From Rhodocollybia butyracea (taxonomy: Eukaryota > Basidiomycota > Agaricomycetes > Agaricales > Omphalotaceae), in the NCBI GenBank assembly GCA_015501585.1, contig JADNRY010000257.1, positions 1 to 64,000 on the forward strand: DNA of 64,000 nt. Reading direction: 5' to 3'. The notes beneath the pieces are model-generated. The model did not search any database. It saw only the letters and a list, made by a program, of their open reading frames with translations, and was not told the origin of the DNA. Below, in pieces: positions 43,788 to 55,724 of the stretch (position 1 is its first letter; each line of letters opens with the position of its first letter). The position numbers and the translations under genes were made by a program.

Positions 43788-45285
43788 GATAGTTATCTAT
43801 GGGGCAATTTGGACTAGTACATCTTATTACACGTTTGATGAGAGGGACCGTTTGGCACTGCAGGCTGTTATCTCCTGAGGAGGTAGTTTCAGCTTCAGCT
43901 CCAGGGATGTTTTCTCTGGCGCTATCCTGGGGCCCACAGATAATTCATGGCTGGGTTTAAACTTTAGAGATTCAGATATGGTTCAAGGTTCAGGTTGCTT
44001 TCAGTGCCATTATTTCCCTCACTGCATTCTGCTATGACAACTTTCCATGTCTATGTGTTGTGTTAAGCAAGGGAAGGTAACATCGACCCTCAACGAGAGG
44101 GGAATCACAACAACATAGTACTTGAAGTGAAACAACGATTAAGGTTATGTAACATACATACATGTGACTAGTGTACCAGCAGAACGACCGAGCAACACAA
44201 GTACTTCAACACTCCCACTTGCGAGGAAGTGTAGCGCAGGACACAGACAACACAAAAATACATCCAAAATGATCCAAAGATCACTCCCACTGTTTCGTAG
44301 AATCACTTCTCCAATATAACAATCTTCCAATCAGTTTAAAATACAAGGCACCAATTAAACATCAACTTCAGTTTTGGTTTTGGTTTCATTACAGAGCTGA
44401 GAGTTTGGCCTTGATTCAGGGTTTGGTTCTTCAGCTCAGGGTTGCCTTTGGAATGCAGCGGATGTAGAAGTCAAGTTGGGAATAGCAGTCATTGAGCTCC
44501 CACTGAATCAAACTCTTCATCATCCAGTTCAGCATCATTCAGCATCGGCATTGGTTCAGGGTTCAGTATCACTTTCGAATACGGCAACCATTGATTTCAG
44601 GTTCACTTTGCTTTTGGATAGGCAAATTTTGGGTTTGGGCTCGCTTTGCTTTTGGATAAGCAAATTTTGGATTTGGGTTCAGTTTCAGCAGCACAAGGAT
44701 CAGAGACAGTAGAACTTGAGTCTCATAATCTGTTAAGAAACAGCAAGGGAAGGTAACATTGACCCTCAATGAGGGGAATCGCAACGATGTCAGTGTTGCA
44801 TGGGCAACGGGCAACGGGCAAAGGTCATGGTCATTTTTTGATGACTAGTCATTGCCGGTCACTAGGCAAAAAAAATGACCTGACCTTGGACGTAACCAAG
44901 CGCCCATAAGCGCGCGCCGGCAGGCAGTGTGCCGATCCCCGAATAACTTATAATCGGTAGCGCCGACAAGCGGCAAGGCCCGCTACCCCATCTGTCCTTG
45001 TACGTTTATTAGCGAACAACTTTCTTTGTTAACTACAGAATGGCTAAAGCGCGGTGCAAACCAGTATAGTAGTTCTCAGTTGTACAAGCTTGTATATCTA
45101 CCGCCAATCTACGGCATGATCTTTCTACTATATGAAAAAAATCAATGCTGCAGCCGCCGACCCATAAATGCAACATAAATGAAGAGTATTCTCTCAACTC
45201 TAAAATGAGCATAAGCTCAATCTCAGAGTACTTGACATTGGCGGGTAGACTGCCCCAACTGGAGCGAGGCGAGCGATCAAAGGAT
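43788..45285. other. tRNA-unit upstream body, then low-complexity spacer
   Basis: 43788-43970 is the upstream part of the tRNA-Asp unit (ATAGTTATCTATGGGGCAATTT, GATAACAGCC-type) in minus orientation. After it, a direct repeat of about 35 bp (AGCAAGGGAAGGTAACAT...GACCCTCAA) occurs at 44,066 and 44,745, and a 40-bp tandem pair (TTTGCTTTTGGATA(G/A)GCAA) at 44,608-44,665. No gene is seen. Confidence 0.5.
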
Positions 45286-45517
45286 ACTCGCGGCCACGGA
45301 AAAAACGGTCCGGCATTATTTTGTGATGTATTTTGTACCGTAGATTATCTACAGATTATAGATTCCTCCCAAATGTCAAGTAGCTGAATAAGTTGTATTG
45401 ATATATATTAGCCTCCTGAAGAGGTATGGAGCTTGTAATGCATGTACAAGGATAATAAATATGAGTGAAATAAAAAATAGGTGTATAAGCCAGACCGTTT
45501 TTTTCTGTGGCCGCGAG
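45286..45517. mobile_element. 232-bp Tc1/mariner-like MITE
   Basis: Inverted termini CTCGCGGCCACGGAAAAAAC (25 bp with one or two differences) are flanked by TA on both sides (45284-45285 and 45518-45519). A TA target duplication suggests mariner-type transposition. No transposase. Confidence 0.75.
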
Positions 45518-45519
45518 TA

Positions 45520-46496
45520 TATATATTAGTGTAGGTAAAGAAGATTTGATAGCGCTGTCGATGCGGGAGGTGGATGTGTCTAACAAACTTCCAATTGAAG
45601 CCTCGAGGTCATTGGGTCCTGGCATAATGAGGTGCAAAAGTGGCCTGCAAAGTAAGCGTGATGAGTGCGTGTAGCATGCTCTGGGAGCTTAGTGGTAGAG
45701 TGGTCAAGAGAGCATAGAAGTGTTCAGAAGAGTGTAGATTCTAGGAGTAGAGTGCTTGGTGGGTAGAGTGCTCAAGAAGCATAAGTATACTTAAAGCAGT
45801 GCTCAAAAGAGCATAAACGTGAGATGCTAGGAGTGTAAATGTAAATTGCTCAAAGGAGTGTAGATGTTAAGTGTCCGAAGGAGCATAGACGCTCAAGTGC
45901 TGCTCAAAATAGTGAAAGAGCAGGAGTGTAGATGTAAGGTGCCCGAAAGAGCATAGAATTGCCATAGATGTAGAATGCTTGAAAGATTGTCAGTGTAAAT
46001 GCTCACATATATGCAGTCGAACTTTTCATAATCGGTGTGATTGTTCCAGGCTTTCGTAGTCAAGACATTGAACTCATGGAAGAGAAAGGATGCGTGATGA
46101 TGTACAAACTTACATAGGGTAATGGGAAGTGAATAAGCGGCTCTATGCATAGTAGATGTAAACTGCTCAAAGAGCATGTGTGGGAAGGTACAAGTGCATT
46201 TCTGTGAGCTAGGCTGGGATATCTAGGTGGACACCAAGGCAAGTAAGGCAGCAGCTGAATTAGCTGTATAGTCTCTGGTCTGCTGGCTTTCCTTTGCTAG
46301 CTCAACTTTGAGCCAGGCGCTCCTGAAACACACTTTAAGAATTGGGTCTTTCCGACAGAGCGCTCATAATTTAAGTTCATGTAACATGTTGGAGAGTCCA
46401 ATTTGTGGTTGAGTTTTATTTTCAATTCCAACAATATTTTCTCAGTGGCTGCAATAGCTGCTGGGCCGGTGTGTGTTTTTCATTTGTAGAGATAGA
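45520..46496. other. spacer with loose GTGCTCAARAGAGCATA repeats
   Basis: From about 45,690 to 46,180 the sequence repeats variants of AGTGCTC-AAGA-GCATAGA-GT and TAGATGTAA, an irregular diverged array. No gene. Confidence 0.45.
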
Positions 46497-46968
46497 CACT
46501 ACGGGAAGGAAAAACAATGAATTTGATTGTCTGAGACAATCAATTTTTGAAAAAAACAATCATTTAGATGTTTTTTTGCCAAACACTAATTTTGATTTTC
46601 TTGAGCAAACAATCATTTAGAATGCCCACAACTTGGGACAATCATTTGGATTGCCTAGTATTGAGGACAATCAGAATGATTGTCTTGAGTAAGCAATCAT
46701 TTGGAGTGCCCAATTTAAGACAATCATTTGGATTGCCTACTATTAATGACAATCAAAATGATTGCCTTGAGCAGACAATCAAAATGATTGCCTTGAGCAA
46801 ACAATCATTTAGAGTGCCCAACCCAAGATAATCAGTGAGATTGTCTCCTATTGAGGGCAATCATTTGGATTGCCTTTGAGCAAACAATCATTTTGACTAA
46901 TGTCAGGGTAGAGCAAAGGTGATTTATTCAATCCTCAGAAAAAATAGGATCTAGCTGCCTTCTGGACA
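46497..46968 (+). mobile_element. CACTA-like non-autonomous element
   Basis: Starts CACTACGGGAAGGAAAAACA. The body consists of many imperfect palindromes of the type CAATCATTTGGATTG, and the far part is shared with 22615-22795 up to TAGCTGCCTTCTGGACA. The same CACTAC terminus is found at 54885, 54911 and 62932. CACTAC ends and dense subterminal repeats fit the CACTA superfamily. No transposase. Confidence 0.65.
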
Positions 46969-46972
46969 AGAA

Positions 46973-47250
46973 GACATGACACTTTCAGCAAGCCAGAAAT
47001 GGCTATTGGTGATTTGGCACATCAAAATTGCTGATGGCCATTATTACAAATTCAGTCAACTTTGCTGGCCACTCCTACACCTATCAGCGCATCTGTTCCA
47101 CTTGAAATACATTTCTGCAAGACCCTCAACATGCCCTCTATTGATCCCACTCTTCAGTTTAGGCACAGGAAGGCTGTAACCGTTTTATGGGTTTGGTTTA
47201 TTTTTTGTATAAATTTATGTTCCTTAATTTTGATTTCTTTTCTTATCTTA
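46973..47250 (+). repeat. dispersed coding-like fragment, copy 1
   Basis: Similar in inverted orientation to 58530-58770. Both can be read as ...WHIKIADGHYYKF... and ...STLQFGQG..., and the conservation of reading frame suggests a fragment of a gene, possibly the C-terminal part of a fungal membrane protein. No complete frame. Confidence 0.45.
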
Positions 47251-47606
47251 CTAGTAACTACAGGGTCCTATCACTGAATATAACAATTTACAGTCACTAC
47301 GAGCTCTGTCCCAGTACATGGGACCACCAGACTTTCACAGTAGTGTTATTATGAGGGACTGTGCCACCATATACTAAGTACTTCGCAGTATGAGGCTATT
47401 GGTATTTTAACCGTATTTACAACATAGAGATAAGAACCTTCTCAATCTCAATCCTCAATACAATTTTGCGCGGCCATGTAGCTAGCAAAGTTGTGCCCAG
47501 GCTGTACCTGTAATATGACTGTGGCTGCCCTACTGGTAGCTAGTGTGGTGCCGGCTGGGGCTCAGCTCAATACACCTGCTTTTTGAGATGATTTGGATAT
47601 GTAAGA
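47251..47606. other. spacer, nothing recognised
   Basis: The final part (about 47590-47622) resembles the ankyrin-gene flank next to the other copy of the palindrome-ended repeat. Confidence 0.35.
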
Positions 47607-48280
47607 GCTCAGGACACAGATATAATAATTATCTACTTGTTATTATAAGTAACTACATTGTATGATTATTTATTGTTATAACAAGGCGGCATAATAATAA
47701 TTCTATTGTAATCCCGCAGGCGCGTAAACTTCCGGCCTGCCTCCGCTTTCCTCCCCTCCCCTCCCGTTCGGGGGGTCCCCCAAGCCGGGAAGTCGTCGGC
47801 AGGCACGCTAAAGCCTTGTTTACGCTAGCAGAATATACCTAACCCCTAACCGCTAAATTTTGCGCTTTGCGCGAGCCGCCTAACCCTAAACCCTAAACCC
47901 TAACCGCTAACTTTCGCGCTGCGCGCGAGCCGCCTGCGGCGGCGCCAAGCCCTAACCCAAACCCCTAACCCTAACATCGCGCTTCGTGCGAGCCGCCTAC
48001 GGCGGCGCCAAACGCTAACCCAGGCCCATCAAGCTTTTAATAAAACGGAGAAATAATAAAACATTACCAGCCAGGATTGAACCAGTAACCTCCCAATCAA
48101 CGCCAGAATAACATCATGGCAGCAGCAGAACCACTCTGCCAAATGCACATGAGAATCTTTGATTGGCATTCAATTATAGAACACCTGTCATTCATATCAA
48201 TTGCTACTAACAATAAATAATTGTAAAATCTCTGGACTTGTTATAACAAGTCGATAATTATTAAAAGCGTGTTGGATAAT
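47607..48280 (+). repeat. palindrome-ended repeat with telomere-like core, copy 2
   Basis: Shorter relative of 5885-7083 in the opposite orientation. It shares the flank GAGCTCAGGACACAGATATA, the hairpin end, the GC-rich block, CCCTAAACCCTAAACCC arrays with GCGCGAGCCGCC palindromes, the tRNA-like A/B-box segment (minus strand here) and the end with GACTTGTTATAACAAGTC and AAAAGCGTGTTGGATAATG. It lacks the middle third of copy 1. Confidence 0.7.
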
Positions 48281-48289
48281 GTATGTAAG

Positions 48290-49389
48290 GCCAATGCAAT
48301 ACATTCACCAGATAGGTTGAACAAATTGTTTGACACTGATGGAGCCTACTTTCAGCCTGGTTAATATCTCTGGAAACCATGAGTGCAAAATTAGCCATAA
48401 GTGATGATACATGTGCTGCTGCACAGTGTAACTTTTGACGTGCTGCTCAATGCTTCATTAAGCGCTGAGCTCCGGCCCAGGGCTTTGAGAATTCTGTTGG
48501 AAATCTGGGCCGGGCCTTGAGCCCTTCTAAGCCCTATGACGGCTGGGGCCAGGCTAGGCTCAAAGACGGCCGGCTTTGGGGCTCAATGGCCCTGAGCCGT
48601 AGCCGGCACATCACTACTGGTAGCTGGTATAACCTTCCATTCAAACCATACACATATTTACAATTTGTTTACAATCCCTTCAACACACTCCTTAAACCTT
48701 ATCATTTCACTTCAAACTCTTTCCCAAGTCAACTCTCTTTCTCTTTTACCTCCACCACCCAGCTTCTCTATTTTCTTTCCTCTACTTTACCCTCTGGATA
48801 ACAACAACACGGCATCACAAACAACTCGGATATGGCTCGGTGATTACGGCGCTCAACATCGATCACAGATACACGCTATTTCAAATTTTTGCCTCCTCTT
48901 ATCTCCTTTCACCTACTGCATTATGACAGCAACTCAAAACATTTCTATAGCACCTTCAGCATATTTGCTATAAATTCCACGGCTCAGTTTGGTCTTGGAG
49001 AGGATGTAGCAGTTTTAGCGGTTCCATTCATTTTTGGTGTAATGTATGTGGGTCATAATTCCCTTTCTGTCCTGATGAGTTTCAGAAGACAACGGTGTAC
49101 ACTGTAACATTGGCACACACCTAAACCGCGGCGCTGGGATTGGCACCCCTTATGTCCTCGCTGATTGTCATAGGCGAGAGGTTTAGTCCATTGTCTTGTG
49201 TGTTGCCGGCGTTATGAGCAGAAACCTTACCCTCCTGTCCTTTGAAGGAATTTCAATTTTTCTCAGACAATTTCTTTCCTAAATACTTTGATATCTTATG
49301 TACAGAAGTCAGGCAACGCGAGAGCATGCGTGGCTGCCTGCATAAGTAGTAGGTATGAAAATTCAGATTTGAAGGTCAAGTATTTTTTA
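48290..49389. other. spacer, nothing recognised
   Basis: Short pyrimidine-rich frames at 48,650-49,000 without motifs. Confidence 0.4.
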
Positions 49390-49547
49390 CACTGCATGCA
49401 AATCACTATAAATTTTGGTGGAAATAGTAAGATTATGTTAAACTTGTATGAAACTTCATACAAGTTTAACATAATCTTACTGTTTTCACACAAGTTTAAC
49501 ATAATTTTACTACTTCCACAAAAATTTATGGTGATTTGCAGGCAGTG
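49390..49547. mobile_element. 158-bp fold-back MITE
   Basis: Arms begin CACTGCATGCAAATCACTAT and CACTGCCTGCAAATCACCAT (inverse). Towards the centre the unit TAAGATTATGTTAAACTTGTATGAA occurs three times in alternating orientation, so nearly the whole element folds on itself. No target duplication was identified. Confidence 0.7.
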
Positions 49548-50382
49548 TTACATTCTACGCTTACTCCTGTATGTATACAACCTGACTGGAAATCCCAGAG
49601 AATCCGGGAAACCGGAAGTACAAGTCACCGGCGGCTCGGAGTCTGAGTTCAGTGTCCAAGCCTGACATTGACACCCTGGTTCTCACTGGAATATTGTGTC
49701 TCAGTTGTGTATAGTGTATAAAGAGCGAATATAATGTACAGTGAACTAGCGGATACAAGAATTGTTGAACAAAGTTAGACTAACAAGATCAAACTCTTCT
49801 TGAAACTCTTAGTGAGCTATCTACAGATGTGAGCATGCTTCTTGCATGTTTCTTGCTCTGTAAAAGGTGTAGAAGAGAGAGGGCAATGCCTCAGGGAAGT
49901 GATGTGAGTAAACTGCGGGCAAGGCTGGGATAGCGAAAGTGATATTGGGTCAAGTTCAAAGCAGGAGCCTGTAGGCAAGTTAGAGACAGAGGACATGGGA
50001 AATCAGCAGGTATGCTACAACCATTTCCACAAGTTCTATAGCTAGTTACACGCATCGGGGAAAAGCGAGATCACTATCTAAGGATTAGAAAGCTGCCACA
50101 ACAGGTCTTGCAGTCAATACATCACCTCAGAGAAAAGAGCTGGACACAGAGAGACATAATTGAGGTCTAGTACTATGGGGTTAAGGAGACAATTAGCACA
50201 GAAAGCTTGATACAAGCAATCGCTGCAAGAGATGCGATTGATGAGGCCTTGAAGCTTGAGGCTTGAGGAGATGGTGGTAAAGCTCACACACGACATTACA
50301 TGTGAGCGCGCTAGCGGCATTAATCTGAAATATCACGAAAAAGGTAATTTGTTGTGGATTACAACATCTTCAGACTCGTTCA
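49548..50382. other. spacer, nothing recognised
   Basis: Only short frames are seen. Confidence 0.4.
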
Positions 50383-50640
50383 TGTTGTAGTTGCCGATCC
50401 GACGATGACATCATGTCAATCCGGCACTGATATTCCTCCGACGTTGCTTACTGATTTACTTACCAAGATACTTACCAATACTTACAGACTCGGCAGACAC
50501 CTCGTAGAGTACCCGTACTGTAGTATATAAGGCCAGGTATGAAGGCCAAGTAGTATATAGTGATATAGAGCACTTGTATTCCCAATCTCCTGTGGGAGCC
50601 TCATGGCTCCGAGTCCCCACTGCGCCGGATACCTACGACA
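50383..50640 (+). mobile_element. solo LTR, short family, copy 2
   Basis: 258 bp, TGTTGTAG...CTACGACA, flanked by the 5-bp duplication GTTCA (50378-50382 and 50641-50645). A TATATAAG box is near 50525. Confidence 0.9.
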
Positions 50641-50645
50641 GTTCA

Positions 50646-52185
50646 TCACTAAAATAGCCTACATACTGACTTGAAGTGGAATAGCCTGACTCGGACGGCT
50701 CGTAATTTCTATTTCCGAGAGCGCCCGGGAAACCAGGAGTACGAGTTGGGAAAGTTCTGAGTCGTCTGAGCCAGTTAGATTCTGAGTCAGATTCCAAGTC
50801 AGAAATTTAAAAAATACCAGAAGAGCTTTACATGTAGGCTTTCTATGTCTAGAGTTGTTATTTGGCCCTCGTCATATTCAATTATTGAACATTGAACGCG
50901 TGAAGTGTAGATAGGCGCGCTGACACTAAGTAGCCATTTTGTCTTTCTTCCTTTCAGCGATCACAAATTCAATCAAAGTGAGCTCTCCTTGCTTTAAATT
51001 TGAACTCTGCCTCTAACTGTCTTTTATTGTCCTCGCTATAAGTTCTTGAAGTTCTAGATTAGTATACTGGCCTCTTAATGGTTGAATGCATCTGAGTCTC
51101 CGCGGGATGAACACTGGTCTTCAACGTCAAATTCCACTATTGACCTTGATTCACAATCATGAATCTCTACTGGCAAACCTCAGTACACTCCAATCTCCGG
51201 AGTCTCAATTGCCTCCGTCAGAAGATGTAGTATCTCACTCCAGTTCTCCTTTACGTCCCCTTTGTAGTCCAGACCTTAACTTGGATCATATCAATGTGTC
51301 CCCTGATTCGTTCAAAGACCAATCCGGTTACCAGTAATGGTTACCCAATTCTACTATTTTCTACCATTTCCAGTATCTTGGGAACTTGTACACCTCCTTA
51401 ATGACTGCGAGGGACTCGTGATCATGCTTAAGTTTTGTAGAGCTAATTATCATAAATACAACCTTAGCGAGTTCAATAAATGCGCCACTGGCCTGTTGGA
51501 CAGCCTCGGCGATATATACATTGAGTGAAGCCTGAGCGAAACTATTGCTAGCGCCCAAAAAACGCCCACAAAATCTGAGTCAAAGTCCGGCTCGGAATTC
51601 CGGGACAGAACATGTTACTCATACTCCCGGGCTCTTTGGTATTTCCCGGACTCGGATGCTCTCGGAAATCCCACCCGGTGTCCTCGCTTGGACCAAACTA
51701 CCTTACTTCAATGGTATTTTATGGACAGTAATATACAGGTATTACTTACTCTGACCGTACCGCATCAGCCATTTGCCTTTCCATAGATGGTCGTGGTGCT
51801 GAGCCCTAATGCCTTTCCCGTTACCACTTTGACGAAAGTGTTCGGGCCGTGGACTTGCAAATTCCGCGCAAGAGCACAGCCGCATCAATGTAACAGCCAC
51901 ATCAATGGGCGCTTACTCCGGTTTTCAACGATCATGTCCCACTCTCTATAATCACACTACTCTTAGAAAATTGGACAATTTGGCCTCGGAGGTTGTTGTC
52001 ATTGAAGCTGTGACCAGTGGTTTTGTGAGTCCCTTGATTCTCAACCAATACGGAAATTCTCATTTTTTGTAGCCATTTTAACAGCGCTAGCATCCACACG
52101 GTGCTTCAAAGCTTCGCCGTTACCTTAACGCCATCTTCTATGCTACACTCACCGCCGCCACAATTTGGAGATAACTTCATGCACT
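50646..52185. other. spacer, nothing recognised
   Basis: Several short frames; none has a motif or splice context I can defend. Confidence 0.4.
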
Positions 52186-52189
52186 CCCT

Positions 52190-52937
52190 TCGCCAATTGG
52201 CTGACCACTAGCCAAGCCCTCCGTTTGTCTGGCTAACTCTTCCGGCGGCTGGATCGACTTGACATAGTGCCAGCCGCCGTTGGAAGCATTGTCGGAGGTG
52301 ACGAGATTTTCTTTTCCCATCGCCACCCCCAATCCCTCAGCTCGGCGCTCAGCACTCAACACCCAGCCTCTCCTAGAAACCCAAGACATTCTTTCCTCAG
52401 CGCTAGTAACAGCATGGGCCGTAGCTAGCCAGCAGCTCTCCCGTATTGCTGCTCGTTGGCCGGTGGTGGTTACTCGAGCCATTCCAACATACATCCACGT
52501 CACCGCCAACCACGATCTCCCTATCCTTAACGGCTGCCTTCGCTCTTCCCAAAACTTCTGCCTGATGTTGCCGTTATTCACAACTTTGCTACTCGTGGTC
52601 ATACTGGCTCAAGCCATCCCTTCACCTACGTTCAGCGGGCCGCCTCTCTCCACAGGTCAATGCCGTTGTGCAGCGGTTGCTGTGACCCAAGTCAATGTTG
52701 CTGATAACGACAACTTCGCTACCCTCACTGGCGGCCATACCAGAAGCCATCGTTCCACCAAAAACCTCCACTCACCGATCTTCTCCACATCCGTTTGGTG
52801 GGCCACTGAGTTATTTTTCACTTGGGCCTCAGTTACATCAATTTTTCTCACGGTATTTCTCTTATAGGTCCACTCAAGGACGTACATCCCCGCCTGGCCC
52901 CTTGAGACCACCAATTCTTCCCCCACGTCAACGAAAG
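52190..52937 (+). pseudogene. unidentified gene-like segment, related to 55725-56280
   Basis: Contains LDIVPAA near 52255 and an exon-like end CGTCAACGAAAG followed by GTAAGTTCCGC, paralleled on the minus strand near 56,200 and 55,836. Frames are broken, and no family is recognised. The 21-bp minisatellite starts directly after the conserved donor site. Confidence 0.35.
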
Positions 52938-52945
52938 GTAAGTTC

Positions 52946-53296
52946 CGCATATCTCTTCTTTTGTTCTCCAAACCTCTTCGTTCTTTCTGTACATCTCTTT
53001 GTTTGTACTGTATATCTCTTTGTTCGTACTGTATATCTCTTTGTTCGTACGGTATATCTCTTTGTTTGTACTGTATATTTCTTTGTTTGTACTGTATATC
53101 TCTTTGTTTGTACTGTATATCTCTTTGTTTGTACTGTATATCTCTTTGTTTGTACTGTATATCTCTTTGTTTGTACTGTATATCTCTTTGTTTGTACTGT
53201 ACATCTCTTTGTTTGTTCTGCATATTTCTTTGTTTGTTCTGCATATTTCTTTGTTCATTCTGCATATTTCTTCTTTTGTTCTGCATATCTCTTCAT
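52946..53296. repeat. 21-bp minisatellite, about 16 units
   Basis: The consensus TCTCTTTGTTTGTACTGTATA is repeated head to tail, with the outer units more diverged (TTCTGCATATTTC, TCTTCTTTTGTTC). Because 21 is a multiple of 3, several frames stay open and give seven-residue repeats (YKQRDIQ on minus); these are not taken as genes. Confidence 0.9.
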
Positions 53297-53307
53297 TCTT
53301 GATGAGT

Positions 53308-55525
53308 ACTGCAAAGGGTAATCAGTAGTGTAGTATACTTTTACTGCTATATATAAGACACTCTAAATGATTGCTACAAATGCTCAGAATGAGTGTCCAA
53401 GACAGTTCAAATGATTTTTCAAAGCACTTAGAGTGATTGCTGAACAATCCAAATGATTGTCTCAAGACACTGTGACCCATTACCAAAAACAATCATTTAG
53501 ACTGTCCTGTATGAGGCTCAAAGTGTATGAGGCTCAAAGTGCACAATAATTCAAAGCAGAAAAAAGTTTTTTCTCCAGAAAAAAAAAAGTCCCATCCCAG
53601 AAAAACAAACTTTCTCCCCAAGAAAAAAAAACTTTCCCTTCTTCCATTTTAAAAAAAAGAAGTTTCTCTGAGACAAGAAAGTCATAATATGAGGTCAAAG
53701 CTGTTTTCATTACTAAATTAGGAAATTACTATATTTAGTAATTTATGGTCAAAGCTGTTTTTATTACTAAATGTGAAAATAGTAACTTTTGCTGTGGATG
53801 AGGTCAAAGCTGTTTTTGTTACTGAATTAGGAAATAATTACACTTTTTCAGGGAATGAAGCCCAAGCTGTTTGCTTCAGAAAGGTAATAAGAACCAATAG
53901 AAAGATAGGTCAAGGTTGTCTAACATTGGTATTTGATTTGACCAAGATAAAAGATAAAGATAAGATGTCAGATTTGGCCAAGATAAAGGATAATGATATG
54001 ATAAAAGATTATGATAAGATAGATGATAAAGATAAGATAGGCAGATAAGATAACAAAGCAGTCTTAGGCAATCAGAACAACTGAAAATATGAAATCTGCT
54101 CTTGACTGCATGTTCTCATTATCATTATTATACAGTTTAGGCAATTTAATCTACAAGATTTGATAATGAAAACAGCTTTGACCTTATCCTTCACAAAAGT
54201 GCAGTTATTTCCTAATTCAGTAACAAAAACAGCTTTGACCTCATCCACAGCAAAAGTTACTATTTTCACATTTAGTAATAAAAACAGCTTTGACCATAAA
54301 TTACTAAATATAGTAATTTCCTAATTTAGTAATGAAAACAGCTTTGACCTCATATTATGACTTTCTTGTCTCAGAGGAACTTCTTTTTTTAAAATGGAAG
54401 GAGGGAAAGTTTTTTTTTCTTGGAGAGAAAGGTTGTTTTTCTGGGATGGGACTTTTTTTTGCTTTGAATTATTGTGCACTTTGAGCCTCATAGTCCTGAA
54501 CAGTCAATATGAGTGTTTCATACCATCATTTGGAGTGTTTTTGACAATCATTTAGATAGCCCAGAACTGTTATATAGAGTGGTTCAGACTATCATATTGA
54601 AAGATTAGGACAATCATTGAAAGTAGTTCAGACAACCTTTAAGAGTGATTTAGACAATCATTAAGATTGGGTCAGACAATCAATTAGATTGGTTTGGACA
54701 CTCAATAAGATTGGTTCAGACAATCAATAAGATTGGTCCAAACAATCAATATAAAGGTATAAGACAATCTTTTTGAGTAAACTGGACAATCATTAAGAAT
54801 GGCTCAAACAATCAATATGATTGCAAAACAATCATTTAGATTGTGTTTTGGACAATCAAATTGATTGTTTTTCCTTCCCGTAGTGTGAAGTGATTGTTGA
54901 CACAGATGACCACTACGGGAAGGATAAACAATTAATTTGATTGTCCAAAACACAATCTAAATGATTGTCTTGCACTCATATTGATTGTCTGAACCATTCT
55001 TAATGATTGTCCAGTTTAATCAAAAAAATTGTCTTACACCTTTATATTGATTGTTTGAACCATATTGATTATCTAAATCACTCTTAAAGGTTGTCTGAAC
55101 CAATCCTTATTGATTGTCTAAATCACTCCTAAGGGTTGTCTGAACTACTTTCAATGATTGTCCTAGCCTTTCATTATGATAGTCTGAACCACTCTATATA
55201 ACAGTTTTGAACAATCTAAATGATTGTCAAAAACACTTCAAATGATGGTATGAAACACTTAGATTGACTGTTCAGGACACTCAAAATGATTGTTTTTGGA
55301 AATGGGTTGCAGTGTCTTGAGACAATCATTTGGATTGCTCAGCAATCACTCTGAGTGCTTGGAACAATCATTTGAAGTGTCTTAGACACTCTTTTGAGGT
55401 GTCTTGAACAATCACTCTAAGTGTGTGTAGCAATCATTTAGGGTGTCTTACACCATCTTGTGTAAAGCAGTAAAAGTATATTTTCTACATGTAGACTCTA
55501 CACTACTGATTACCCTTTACTGCAA
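53308..55525. mobile_element. large fold-back (inverted) CACTA-like structure
   Basis: Outer arms of about 600 bp are inverted copies around a 25-nt centre (54886-54910), where two CACTAC termini (CCTTCCCGTAGTG and CACTACGGGAAGG) face each other. The arms consist of AATGATTGTC-type repeats and end with TGCA-AAGGGTAATCAGTAGTG and its inverse. The left arm is interrupted by the inner element at 53510-54492. Any transcript would form a long hairpin. Confidence 0.75.
53510..54492. mobile_element. inner inverted-repeat element nested in the fold-back
   Basis: 983 bp with inverted arms of about 310 bp starting TATGAGGCTCAAAGTG (this 16-mer is doubled at the left end) and containing GAGGTCAAAGCTGTTTTTAT repeats. 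It is flanked by the 6-bp duplication GTCCTG (53504-53509 and 54493-54498). Removing it restores collinearity with the uninterrupted right arm of the outer structure, which confirms the insertion. Confidence 0.85.
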
Positions 55526-55724
55526 TAACAAAAAGCAACATAGCCCAAGCATCATCTTTGACAAGTACAGGAGAGAGGAGAATAGGGAGAATTATCTGGA
55601 AAGCACGTACAAGGACCTTTGGTACTTTCTAGACAGGTAATCAATAATGAGGAAATTTGACAACAAGAGAAATGCTCTGAGAAACAGTTGCCGTAGGCAT
55701 AGGCAACGCAAAAATAACTCACCA

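Noticed and set aside
44066..44780. LTR retrotransposon between the two AGCAAGGGAAGGTAACAT repeats
   Set aside because: Repeats are only about 35 bp, without TG...CA ends or target duplication, and there is no coding between.
52946..53296. CRISPR-like array
   Set aside because: Units are contiguous without unique spacers, and the context is eukaryotic.
52657..53328. Several frames of 110-210 aa on both strands
   Set aside because: Produced by the 21-bp minisatellite, whose unit length is a multiple of three.
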